DNA of 21,849 nucleotides, from contig BFEA01000410.1 of the NCBI GenBank assembly GCA_003427395.1, positions 109,535 to 131,383 of the forward strand, given 5' to 3'. Every line of letters starts with the position of its first letter. Within the stretch, counting starts at the first letter, position 1. Shown here in pieces: positions 1-8,594 of this stretch. A model generated the notes under the pieces. That model was not told the origin of the DNA. It saw nothing but the letters and a program-made list of their open reading frames with translations, and searched no databases. Both the position numbers and the translations under genes were made by a program. The stretch is from Chara braunii (Eukaryota > Streptophyta > Charophyceae > Charales > Characeae).

Positions 1-32
1 AAAAGAAAAACGCTTTCAAACCACGCGCAAGT

Positions 33-132
33 ATGTGTGTGTGGGTGGGTGGGTGGGTGGGTGGGGGTGCAGGGGGTGATCCATCCCCCACCAATCAATC
101 AATCAATCAATAAATCAAAAAAAAAAAAAAAT
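33..132. repeat. Simple-repeat cluster: (TGGG)n, (AATC)n and poly(A)
   Basis: Three low-complexity tracts follow each other. A TG/TGGG run with at least five GGG blocks at about 38-67 could form a G-quadruplex on the plus strand. It is followed by a G-rich spacer, an AATC repeat at about 92-115 and an A-run ending at 132. No gene is seen here. An apparent minus-strand reading frame across 115-420 is largely poly-Phe/Lys made by homopolymers. Confidence 0.9.
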
Positions 133-340
133 TGATGTGTTTTGAGTCTGGTTAGGTTTTTTATTTTTTAAAAATAATTTAAATGCTAAAAAAATAAAAA
201 TAAAAATATGGGGATGTTGAGCGCAAAACAATCTACACCCCCATTGTTTTTTTTTTGTTTTTTTTTTTGCCTGCGGAAAAACATTTCGCGGACCACGTTG
301 TACCTCGTTCTGACGCGGTATAGGGTGGCGTTGTAACGGA

Positions 341-384
341 GGTTCAACGACCGTTGAACCTTTCAACGGGAAACCCCCGTTGAA
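341..384. repeat. Two adjacent short hairpins
   Basis: The first hairpin has 9-bp arms (GGTTCAACG / CGTTGAACC) with a 2-base loop at 341-360. The second has 9-bp arms (TTCAACGGG / CCCGTTGAA) with a 5-base loop at 362-384. The arms of the two share the TTCAACG core. The role is unknown; they may be the remnant of a foldback element. Confidence 0.6.
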
Positions 385-426
385 TCGAAAATCAGACACA
401 TAGAATGTAATGGAATCCACATTGAA

Positions 427-812
427 ACGAGATGGTTTAAGTATGAATTTCGTCGCACTTCGATAATTTATGGAAGTTCAACTTAGAAGACGTAACTGGC
501 ATGTCATTGTCCTACATTGAAATTTAAGAGAACGGTGAATCCAATGAGACACTGAACGAGAAGGTTGTGAATGACCTTTGCATTTCAACACACTTCGATT
601 AATTTTGTACATCAATGTGCATTTACATGACATTGTGACTGACAAAAATTGGAAGTCAATCGAAGAATCACTGCAATCGCAAGGTAAACGAGATGATTTA
701 AGTATGGATTTTGTCGCACTTCGACAAATTATGTATTAACTTAAAAGAGTGTCGTTGTCATAAACTGAAAGTTAAAGTGAGTATGAATTTCGTCGCACTT
801 CGAAAAATGTCG
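427..812. repeat. Diverged direct repeats around a TTTCGTCGCACTTCG core
   Basis: A roughly 45-bp unit (GAGATG..TTAAGTATG..TT..GTCGCACTTCG) occurs at 427-472 and 687-733. A shorter copy lies at 775-812, and a weak trace (CACTTCGATTAATTTT) lies near 588-605. Spacings are about 260 and 90 bp. A further pair of roughly 30-bp units (GAAYTACAT..AAATTAAATGYTACGARTC) lies at 967-997 and 1009-1038. Apart from these repeats I see nothing gene-like in 1-1060, which is AT-rich. Confidence 0.6.
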
Positions 813-1066
813 TAATCAGAAGAAAAAAAAAAATAATGTTTAATAGATTAAGGAAATCACACAACAAGGTCCAAATTGTGAAAATAAAATATGAAAGTAT
901 CACATTCACTTCACTTACAAGTCGACAATTGTATGAACATGTGCGAGAAACCGTAAATGCTAGATCGAACTACATCTAAAATTAAATGCTACGAATCAAG
1001 TCAAGATTGAATTACATGTAAATTAAATGTTACGAGTCGTCGTAATCTAAACTTTCAAAAACGTTC

Positions 1067-1420
1067 TCATTTACAAAAGCGTTTACAAACGTCCCTGCTT
1101 CCCATGAGAACCAAACCCGTATAAGGGATCATTGACGATCCGAAAACAAGGATTTGTGGTTGTCCCTTCGTCACCACGTTCGAGAACACCGAAATATATT
1201 TCATCCTTGTAAACCTACCAACACCTGCCAAGGACTTACCGATGGCGTCACGCACACAACATGCCACTTGCTCTACCTCATGCCACTTGCCAACCTCATC
1301 AATTTGACCGGCAATCTTCAAATCGGACTGTCTGTTCTCGTAGAGAAGATGCAAATTGCCCATATTGCGACCATTGATTCTAAGTTCATTCCAAGAAACA
1401 AGCACTGCAACGTCTATCAA
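1067..1420 (-). CDS. Unrecognised open frame of 117 codons, doubtful
   Basis: This minus-strand frame has a mixed, protein-like composition with no low complexity, unlike most open frames nearby. It has no ATG at its 5' end: the first usable codon is TTG, just after an in-frame TGA. It could therefore be an internal exon or a decayed fragment. I recognise no motif, signal peptide or membrane helix. An overlapping plus-strand frame (1154-1486) looks like its shadow. The stretch 1440-1960 beside it holds no other feature that I can see. A coding role is uncertain. Confidence 0.25.
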   Translation of the reverse strand: MIDVAVLVSWNELRINGRNMGNLHLLYENRQSDLKIAGQIDEVGKWHEVEQVACCVRDAIGKSLAGVGRFTRMKYISVFSNVVTKGQPQILVFGSSMIPYTGLVLMGSRDVCKRFCK

Positions 1421-1970
1421 AGTTCGCTTTCAGTTCGAACATGTCACACGCAATACTCTGCAGAAGTCGTTACCGACCAAAGATAATTGTATGCAACAGT
1501 ATGACACATCCTACCGTACTACGGTCGCGTTTCGACGCCACGCAGCAGATATAGTTCCGAAAACGGATTGTAGGACGCACAGTCCAACAACTCTTGTTTC
1601 AAGATCAAGGACCACATGCGAGGTGACCTCGTGACGTTCTCAAGACGAAGGCAAAACCGATTATTCTCTTCCTGTCTGAGTGTGACGCGCAGAGACGGAA
1701 GTTGTCTGACGTCGATGGCATAATGAGGGACTTTGATTAGGCTCCCCCACTCCCCATCGCAGAAGCAAACTTGTACTCCTTAAGCCATGGATATTTCAAC
1801 AGAAAAATTCTTACGAGAAATGAAAGTTGAAAAAACCTTTAAAAAAAAAAAAAATCTTCATATGTATAAATTATCATTCCAATGTTCATCCAATTCTAAA
1901 ATTTTCAGTTTTATTTGATAAGTTTTCGTCTAAATATGAGTTTTTCCTTCCAACTACATCTATTTGTTCA

Positions 1971-2145
1971 AGATGGAATGAAAGTCTTAACGAGTTTATG
2001 AAATATTTTAATTAAATTTTTATTCTACTACAACAAATATATTCTAATTTATATTGGATTAACCTATTTATAACTGAAAATCCTTACTTAGAATGACAGT
2101 CCAATTAAAATATTTCATGAACTCATCGAGACTTTCATTCCATCT
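1971..2145. mobile_element. Foldback/MITE-like element with 43-bp inverted repeats
   Basis: The left arm, 1971-2013, begins AGATGGAATGAAAG. The right arm, 2103-2145, ends CTTTCATTCCATCT. The arms pair over 43 bp with about four mismatches around an 89-bp AT-rich spacer. The same terminal motif recurs at about 2239 (AAGATGGAATGAAAAT) and loosely at 1871-1910, so an outer, more diverged foldback (about 1870-2292) may enclose this one. No convincing target duplication and no coding potential are visible. Confidence 0.7.
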
Positions 2146-2341
2146 CTAGCGTGCAGTCCAAATAAGAAGGGATACCCTATTCTTGGAATGAAATTTTGCG
2201 AGTAAGATGAAAATTTTTAAAATTTGAATAATATTTTTTAAGATGGAATGAAAATTTAAAATTTAGATTGTAATTTTAATATAGAATGATTATTTAATTC
2301 AGGAAAAAATTTTCGTTGTTCCTTGCCAGGATCGTTCTATC

Positions 2342-3981
2342 TCATTCTGCCTCGGACCAGGCATCGAGAGGCTTGTCCAAGAAGGGGATGACACTCATCC
2401 ATGGGTCGTTTTCGAACTCCGTTGTCATCGGCTCGAGAATTTCGGTATCGCCGCCCGCAACACGTAAGCCACATGCGCAAAGGCGAATGAAATACGAATA
2501 ATCATGCCAATCGTCCATGACGCCTATCGCACTCCCTACACAAGATGTGACATGCAAGCACAAACGAAAATGATTTGTCGAAAAAGTAGAAAATTGGCCT
2601 CCACGATTAACTTAACTTCCAAAATTGCTTAATCATCACCCAACCATCTTATAAAAATCATTCCAAGACCGTGGACAAATTCCGCCATGTTGTCCTACCA
2701 CCGAAATCATCGCAACTCACTAACTTAAAAAACAATGTGCTCCATTCCAGGCTCCGTCTTTCTATAATGCACAAACTTTGCGATGATGTCATCTTACTCG
2801 CTCACCTATCGAGCGGACTGACCAGACCAATAATGTGCACTCATCGCTTTTGTCCTCTGCATTGACACTCCCTTCAGCAGATGGACTTAGATCTCAAAGC
2901 GCAACTTCAGTATTTAATCGAACATTGGAAGGGGTGACAAGTTTAGTTGTGAATGGTTTTGTACCTCTGGCCGGTCTCTCCCAACCAAAAGCGATTGAGT
3001 CGGCATGCTGCCATTGTGTCTGGTCAGTCATCTTCCATATTTTCTCCCATGCGTTATCATATAGTTCTTGGAGTGACTTTGCTCTCTCATTCGGTACTCA
3101 GTATTCCACTAACACTTGGTTATAATTATGTGACACGTCAGGCCTCCCTCCATGGACGTTGGGGGCATTCGATGATGGGTGATGGACAGTAGTTGGCACC
3201 CAGTTCGGCCGATGCTGTGAAACCCCCTCATCAAACCCGGCGTCTTGCATTGTCTGAGAGGTGTTTCCGCCGCCATGGCCATTTTTGTTAATGAGGACCA
3301 TTCTATACACATCCATGGTGGTGGATGGAGAGAGACGCAAAACAACCGGAAGACGGCGTCCTCCCCTCACGTCGGCCAGCAGTGCGGACATGGGACCGAG
3401 ACCCCCGCCCCGTTTGTCCACTCTGGCAGGTGTGTCGTAAGACGTTTGAGTCCACCCCCATGCCAGATCCAGGGTAGACCGGGGGGGCGCCCACGTGGTG
3501 TCATCAGGCAACGGCTGCTGGTGAGGGGGAAGATGCGAATACAGATTCGGATCGAACCTGTGATGCACGCTCTGCTTCACCCCACTTCCAACTCCATAGG
3601 ACCCCCACCCATCCCATACCCCTCTGCCCCCCTTCTGTATCCATCACCCATGCCTGTGCTCACCGAAGCAGCATGTCGAAGCTTCTTCGAACCCCTCCTC
3701 CTTCCACGTCGGCTGCAATTGGTGGCCAGTCGCCACACGTGCAGAATGATAACCAATGCCAACGCCCCAAGCAGGAGAATGAATAGAGCTGTCTTCCGCA
3801 CCATCTCAGCCATGTGCTCATCCCATAAAGTACAAGGATAGGAGTCATAGGACCTGGCAACTATCGAACTGGACGAAGGGCTGCAATATATGGGAGCACA
3901 CGTGATGACTGACGGAGGAAAGGCGCGACGACCGATGGGCGCCGTCGACATCCCGCGCTCGAATTCGAACGTCACCGGCAA
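2342..3981 (-). pseudogene. Decayed two-exon gene for a putative single-pass membrane protein
   Basis: The minus-strand frames join into one protein-like reading. From the ATG at 3811-3813 comes MAEMVRK and then a hydrophobic helix (TALFILLLGALALVIILHVW). A strongly basic stretch follows, as in a type II or signal-anchor protein, then a Gly/His/Pro-rich region and a Trp-rich, alpha-helical-looking region. The frame can be extended upstream to 3981, but the helix-proximal ATG is the better start. Exon 1 ends at a GT donor (2804-2805) and exon 2 starts at 2535 after a pyrimidine-rich tract ending TTGTGTAG. Both boundaries are phase 1, and the frame then runs to a TGA at 2342-2344. Breaks: a frameshift in the G-run near 3577-3580, and in-frame TGA at 3098-3100 and 2894-2896, both explicable as CGA to TGA. 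I do not recognise the family. Confidence 0.5.
2536..2805 (-). other. Predicted intron in the membrane-protein pseudogene
   Basis: The donor is G^GTGAGC, with GT at 2805-2804. The acceptor follows a T/G/C-rich tract and ends TTGTGTAG, with AG at 2537-2536. Length is 270 bp. Removing it joins two protein-like stretches in phase 1. The intron frame itself has several stops. Confidence 0.5.
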
Positions 3982-4116
3982 CGGTCATCTCATTCCCCAC
4001 CGCACGGCCCTGTGCAACGGGCGCCTTCAAACGGCAACCGAAACGCCCCGGTGGAGGGAATGCAGGGGCCACCGCAATGGCACCGCACGACCATTGGAGC
4101 TTGCTGTGGGCCTGCT

Positions 4117-4198
4117 GTCCCATGGTCTAGCGGACAAGACCGCTGTTGGACCAGGAACGGCAACCAAACACCTGACATTAAAAAAAAAAAAAAAAAAA
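4117..4198 (+). mobile_element. tRNA-like 5' segment ending in an A19 tract (tRNA retroposon)
   Basis: 4117-4150 resembles the 5' half of a plant tRNA-Gln, including a fully matching A-box core (TGGTCTAGCGG), a D-arm-like stretch and a TTGGAC anticodon-arm-like segment. No good B-box follows. The segment degenerates and runs into A19 at 4180-4198. The simplest reading is a retroposed, truncated or chimeric tRNA, or a very short SINE. I could not find a convincing target duplication, so this call is tentative. Confidence 0.35.
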
Positions 4199-4424
4199 CT
4201 GTTTTTCCACGGACGTAAGGGTGCCACCCCCTACTTTCAAGTCACCTCCACGGGCGTCCTTACGTTAAGGTCCATTTGGGCTGGGCGGTCCTTACTTTTG
4301 TAGGGCCCGCCCTTACGGCGGCGAATGTGAAAACAAGTTCAACTTGGACTTCTTTTTCTTCATGATTAGGGAGGCCCTGGGGTGGAATGATGAAAACCTT
4401 ACATGTGAGGTTTTTGCAGTGTTG

Positions 4425-4517
4425 TCGAACGAGGCCCCAAGAGCTGAGACTTTCAGTGCAGTGGTCCAGATTGGCCCACATACTCCACGTAAGTTAATGA
4501 CTCAGGGCCTCGTTCGA
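4425..4517. repeat. Perfect 13-bp inverted repeat with outward-diverging arms
   Basis: TCGAACGAGGCCC (4425-4437) and GGGCCTCGTTCGA (4505-4517) are perfect inverse copies, 67 bp apart. Similarity continues away from the spacer for about 20 more bases on each side. GGGCCTCGTTCG-type ends are typical of the termini of plant DNA-transposon MITEs. With the G-rich ends facing inward, the layout is two element ends back to back. The rest of 4200-4700 shows no gene. Confidence 0.5.
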
Positions 4518-4712
4518 CGCCACTTGAAAATACTTGAGTTTCAAGGGCACCTTAACTCACGGAAGGTGACTAATTTCCCCTAGCTTGTTTTTTCTTTCCA
4601 CAACCCCTTTACGGAACCCTTGAGACAGCCGTCCTTGAAACTGAAGTGCTGACGGCATTGCACCAGGAACAGTGGTGATTGGTGGGGAAAAAAAGAAAAC
4701 AAGAAAAGGGGG

Positions 4713-5002
4713 AGGGAAACTACGCCCGAGTAGCAAAAACGAGTTATAATTGCAGTGTGGGCCAAGATACAGTTTGCAATTGCAGTTGGGGCAATGTATA
4801 CAACCCAACTTTCTGGCCAGGTAGGGTGCCAGAAGTGCAGTTGCAAACTGTATCTTGGCCCATAGTGCAATTATAACTCGTTGTCCTTCGGGACATCCAT
4901 TAAAATTGGAAAGATACAGAGAAGATTAGCATGGCCCCTGAAAAAAAATATATATATATCGTCAAATAGAACTCGTTTTTGTGACTCTACTGAAGTTACC
5001 CC
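4713..5002. mobile_element. Foldback element with long inverted repeats, interrupted by a U6 retrocopy
   Basis: The left arm, about 4713-4785, pairs with a right arm at about 4836-4882 that resumes at 4978-5002. The inner parts (around CCAAGATACAGTTTGCA and GAGTTATAATTGCA) pair almost perfectly over about 45 bp. The outer parts pair only if the U6 insert and one copy of its target duplication are ignored. The loop is about 50 bp. No coding capacity is seen. Confidence 0.7.
4883..4969 (+). pseudogene. Truncated U6 snRNA retropseudogene
   Basis: 4883-4940 matches the first 60 or so nucleotides of plant-type U6 snRNA: the 5' stem-loop (GTCCTTCGGGAC, with one base pair lost compared with the canonical stem), the invariant ATACAGAGA box, and AGCATGGCCCCTG. 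The 3' part of U6 is missing. After CCCCTG come A8, a TA repeat and a short tail. The copy is bracketed by an 8-bp direct repeat AACTCGTT at 4875-4882 and 4970-4977, the mark of LINE-type retroposition. No U6 promoter (upstream sequence element plus TATA) is seen, so it is not a functional gene. Confidence 0.85.
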
Positions 5003-5285
5003 TATCAGGTACGCATGTTGCTCCTGCAGACTCCCCCGGGGTCAAGGTCGCCCTAGCAAAGAGAATGCCTGAATCTGGGAGTCTTTGGCAAAGGGGTGCA
5101 GAAAATCAGGATGGATCTGCTTCTCTGCATCTCTTCATAGAACACATCCAGATTCAGGTGCTTGATCCAATCTCCTTCGCTAGTAGGACATGGCACCCGG
5201 CCCCGCTGGGCCCAACAAGTTGCTCTTTCCTGCATGTCTCCAAATTTGAAATTGGTAGCAAATCAAAAACATTGCTGAATCAAAT

Positions 5286-5288
<3 letters not shown>

Positions 5289-5316
<28 letters not shown>

Positions 5317-5733
5317 GAAAGGGTAGCAGTCTTGAGATACATCCACATGTAACCGGCCCAGGGTAATTCGAGATTATTATGGAAGTTATTATTGTAGATT
5401 ATATGTCATGATCATGACTTATTGAGCTTCCTTATTGAGCTTATGTTGTGACAGGTATGTTGAGAGTTTTTTTGCCTCTGGAAATCTCGTGAAATTGAGG
5501 GTCTCAACCCTGATAAGCATCCTAATTATGAATGTCAGCTATGATGCTTCTGACTAAGAACTCAACCTGAGAGCTCTTTTTATTGGATGTGTATTGGGTG
5601 TGTCCCGACCCGGCGCAGCAGGACCTGAGCAGCCACTTCCACTTGGCCCAATGCTCCCGTGGTATTGCAACGGGTTACAGGGCGGCACAACTCGCCCCAG
5701 TGAGTTACCAGTGTTGACTGGCCGTGGCCACCA

Positions 5734-5768
<35 letters not shown>

Positions 5769-5860
5769 AATCCTTCAGGTCACTGAAAGTGACGGCAACG
5801 GGAATAGAACCCAGCACCTACGCGGTGCCGCTCAGGCATGAAGCTGAAATCTCGTCTTCT
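5289..5860 (-). mobile_element. tRNA-derived SINE unit 3 (minus strand), carrying a poly(A) insertion
   Basis: Read on the minus strand, a tRNA-like head lies at about 5785-5858. It has an A-box-like TGCCTGAGCGG and a B-box-like GGGTTCTATTCCC. A tRNA-unrelated body follows, ending in an A28 tract (T28 at 5289-5316 on the plus strand). The body is interrupted at 5738-5765 by a second T28 run with its own target duplication. The total length without that run is about 540 bp, in the SINE size range. The body does not obviously match the next two units, so it may be another subfamily. Confidence 0.5.
5730..5773 (-). mobile_element. Poly(A)-only retroinsertion with target-site duplication
   Basis: T28 (5738-5765) is flanked by identical ACCAATCC copies at 5730-5737 and 5766-5773. 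The right copy is followed by TT, so the duplication could be 10 bp. On the minus strand the insert is a bare A-tract with no other sequence. This is as expected if LINE machinery primed on a poly(A) tail and stopped at once. Confidence 0.75.
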
Positions 5861-6395
5861 GCCTCTCGTTTTTTTTTTACGTTTCTTTGTTTCTTTTTGT
5901 TCTTTTGAACTACGCTATAATATTCTTCTCTCAAATCTTTCATCATATTTCAAATTCTTTCAAGTCACCTTCACTACCTACCTACCACAACTCCAACCAC
6001 TTATACAGGGGACCCCTGCGAACATAGCTTTGTTGTCTCCCTCCAGCCATGAGAGGGGATGCATGTGCCCCCCACCCCAACCATGGTCGTGAAGGATGGG
6101 GTGGGGCCACCAGTGGGGGTCCGGCTAATGCAAGGACCGAGCATTTTGCCAGTAGCTGCGCCTCCCTTTTCATCGTCCCGCACCCCCAGCGGAATAACAG
6201 CAGTGTCTAAGGCCAACACTCTCCCACACACCACACACAACCCACTCACACTCACACTCACACCTGTGTTGACCAAGGACCATTCTATTACCGATCAGAG
6301 ATATCAAGCAGACTATCACCGCTGGTTGGCACTAAGTGCGCCGCGGGCGTTTGTGGGGCTCGAAACCACAACCTCCTGAATGCGACTTATGTTTC
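5861..6395 (-). mobile_element. tRNA-derived SINE unit 1 (minus strand)
   Basis: The minus-strand head keeps a B-box-like GGTTTCGAGCCCC (6355-6367) but has lost the A-box region. The body is clearly homologous to unit 2 about 470 bp away. Both share CCTACC motifs, AGGGGACCCCT, GGTGGGGCCAC, GACCGAGCATTTTGCC and CTCCCACACACCACACACAA in the same order. The 3' tail is an interrupted A-rich stretch (T-rich at 5867-5906 on the plus strand). Open frames inside it are shadows. Confidence 0.65.
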
Positions 6396-6397
6396 TT

Positions 6398-6890
6398 CTT
6401 GGACCTCTTTTTTCTTTTTTTCTCTTTCTTTTTGAAACGAAGCTATATCCTTCTCTCAATTTCACCTTTCACTACCTACCTACCCCTACAGTAACTCCTA
6501 AGCCTATAGAGGGGACCCCTACAAGCATCGCTACTCCTGCGCCCTAATAGGCTGTGGTCAGGGAATAGGGTGGGGCCACTGGTGGGGGGGACGACATATG
6601 CAAAGACCGAGCATTTTGCCATTACCTGTGCCTCCCATCTACTTCCCCCACCCCCATCGAGTAACAGAAGCGTCTGCGGCCAGCATTCTCCCACACACCA
6701 CACACAACCCACCCACCCACACACGCACACCCGTGATGGCCAAAGACCCTACCGATGCCAAACGGGGGGAGCAAGCTAACTATCTCAGTGAGTTGGCACG
6801 AAGAGTGCTGCAGGTGGTCAGTGGGGATCCAACCCACCACCTCCTGAATACCACTTGCGTGCCTAACCGACTGAGGTAGGCCGCATGCTT
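6398..6890 (-). mobile_element. tRNA-derived SINE unit 2 (minus strand)
   Basis: The tRNA-like head is the clearest of the three. On the minus strand an A-box-like TACCTCAGTCGG (6867-6878) and a B-box-like GGTTGGATCCC (6824-6834) lie at tRNA spacing. The body is shared with unit 1, and the A-rich tail lies at about 6405-6437. The unit sits directly upstream (minus-strand sense) of unit 1, in the same orientation. Confidence 0.7.
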
Positions 6891-7175
6891 TTGTTTTTTT
6901 TTCCTTCCCTTTGTCGAGCTCGAGAACAGAAAGAAGAAAAGCTCGTCAGCCTGAGGGGAGATTCCACTAGCCATGTGTTTGGGTCAGTGTACACAGTGTG
7001 TGATTTTCATGCGCCGTGGATTCGGCTGGAACTCACCGGTGATGTTTGTTCACAATTTCAGTGCGGGAAAGGACATTTTCTGTGCTCTCCCATTGAAAGG
7101 TTTTTCCTTTTTCTTTGTTGCGGTGGTCTTGTGGTGTGCCCCAGCCTTGCAGAAAAGAAACTCCTTCTTTTCTCC

Positions 7176-7194
7176 TTTTTTTTTTTTTTTTTTT
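7176..7194. repeat. T19 tract in a gene-free stretch
   Basis: A homopolymer without a clear target duplication. The surrounding 6900-7620 holds no gene that I can support. The open frames across it run through homopolymers and overlap each other on both strands. Confidence 0.8.
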
Positions 7195-7622
7195 GAACAA
7201 AAACCAGTGGCTTCTACCAGAAGAAAAGAAGGTTGTCACCACCACCGAAAATTTTGGGGCTTTTTGGGGTTTGGGGCAACCAGTCCGAGATGGCTGCGGC
7301 TGCCAGCCAAAACAAAAAGGAAAATGCCGAGCTGGCACTTTGGCAGATTTCGACACGCAGGGGGCGCATCCACTCGCCAAAACAGGCCCCAGTGGACTGG
7401 TGGTTTAACCCCCACTGTAGGGACAGTACGGGAAGGACCCTCAGGCAACCGTGCACGTCTGGGACTATGTACGGCTATTTGTTTGCAATCCTGCTTGTCT
7501 TTCAGGGGGTTGGTCCCCTCGGGGCGTTGGCCCCGTAAGCTAAACTGGGTAATGCTCCCAGGAGTCCCAGCATCCTTCTTTTGGGTAGACTGTCAGGACC
7601 CCAGCCCTGCAAGGGTTATGCC

Positions 7623-7694
7623 AATGAATTGAAGTCAATGAATTTGAGTCGATGAATTTGAAGTCAATGAATTTGAAGTCGATGAATTTGAAGT
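7623..7694. repeat. 15-bp tandem repeat, about five copies
   Basis: The unit is about (A/G)ATGAATTTGAAGTC, repeated nearly perfectly with 14-15 bp spacing. The only changes are small indels and an A/G alternation at the first base. The flanking 7700-8050 shows no supported gene. Confidence 0.85.
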
Positions 7695-8052
7695 TGTGCT
7701 AACTCCGGGGTCGAGTCAGGAGATGATTCCGATGGAGGAGAGATTGACAGTTGGACAAGTGAATCGGGGTAAGTGGAACCTTGCCATTTGAATTTTTTGT
7801 GATGGGCTGCTGAGAGGGGCTTGTGGGGTCTGAGGAGCAGCCGCCCGCCATGGCCACCCTGGTGAGGGGACCAGACCAGAGACCATAGGGAGACACGTGG
7901 CACATGAGGTTGAAGTGTGCCAATACACTGGAATCCGGAAGAACAAGCGCGGGGCGGGGAGCAAGACCAGGGCGACCACACGAAGTGGAGATGGAGGGAG
8001 TGGGTGACCAGCGTGTTGACGGCGGCAAGAGACGGGGAGAGCGGATGGAACA

Positions 8053-8331
8053 GGCATTTCGTTAAAATTGACATTTTTTACTATTTTAACGAAATTGATC
8101 TTCCAAAAAAGCACAGTATTTTTTTGCATCTTTTTGTGCCGACTACATCAGACCATTGATGGTCCGGTGTCCCCAGGATGCCGGAACATCTGATATGCCT
8201 CAATTTTTTTTCATTTTTTTTTTACCCTCAAATGTGTTTTGACAGTACTTTACGTTGAGATACATCAGATGGTCCGAAGTCCCCACGATGCCGAACTATC
8301 AATGGTCCAATGTCAATTTTAACGAAATGCC
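8053..8331. mobile_element. MITE with perfect 23-bp terminal inverted repeats
   Basis: The ends are perfect inverse copies over 23 bp, starting GGCATTTCGTTAAAA at 8053 and closing with its reverse complement at 8331. The element is 279 bp. The left end also folds on itself: ATTTCGTTAAAAT at 8057 pairs with ATTTTAACGAAAT ending near 8095. Inside lie two imperfect 40-bp direct copies (ACATCAGA..GGTCCG.GTCCCCA.GATGCCG), near 8146 and 8263. A related solo fragment (TTCGTTAAAATATGACATT) lies at about 8713-8731. No target duplication longer than 2 bp is clear, and there is no coding capacity. Confidence 0.75.
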
Positions 8332-8574
8332 AGTTATGGTCAACACGCAGACGTCGACAAGGGGAACATGGTGGGCACAGGCGGATGATCGGAACCGACC
8401 TGACAGCAGTACACGGAAACAAGGAATAACACGAGGCAGACGAGAAGGGAGAGACCATTGTGTAAGGAGTACCTGTTGCAGAGAGAGTAGCTGAAGAAAG
8501 GACTGTGAAACCTGGTCTCATATTCCTGGACACCCGTGGCTCACAGCTCCAAGTGATCACTGTGCACTCAATTT

Positions 8575-8594
8575 AAAAAAAAAAAAAAAAAAAA
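8575..8594. repeat. A20 tract
   Basis: A homopolymer without an evident target duplication. 8332-8800 otherwise shows no gene, apart from the solo MITE end at about 8713. Confidence 0.85.

Noticed and set aside
115-420. 101-codon open frame on the minus strand
   Set aside because: Most of it is Phe/Lys/Asn from homopolymers, and the rest spans two DNA hairpins. No protein-like conservation pattern is seen.
4883-4940. Functional U6 snRNA gene
   Set aside because: The 3' 40% of U6 is missing, it carries an A-rich tail and target duplication, and no plant U6 promoter elements lie upstream.
5250-5330. GGTAGCA copies flanking the T28 at 5289-5316 as a target duplication
   Set aside because: They are only 7 bp, and they enclose about 35 bp of ordinary sequence besides the T-run. 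This could easily be chance.
7664-8129. Overlapping minus-strand frames of 109-137 codons
   Set aside because: Three frames are open over the same GC-rich stretch, and they run into the MITE end and the 15-bp tandem repeat. None shows a domain.
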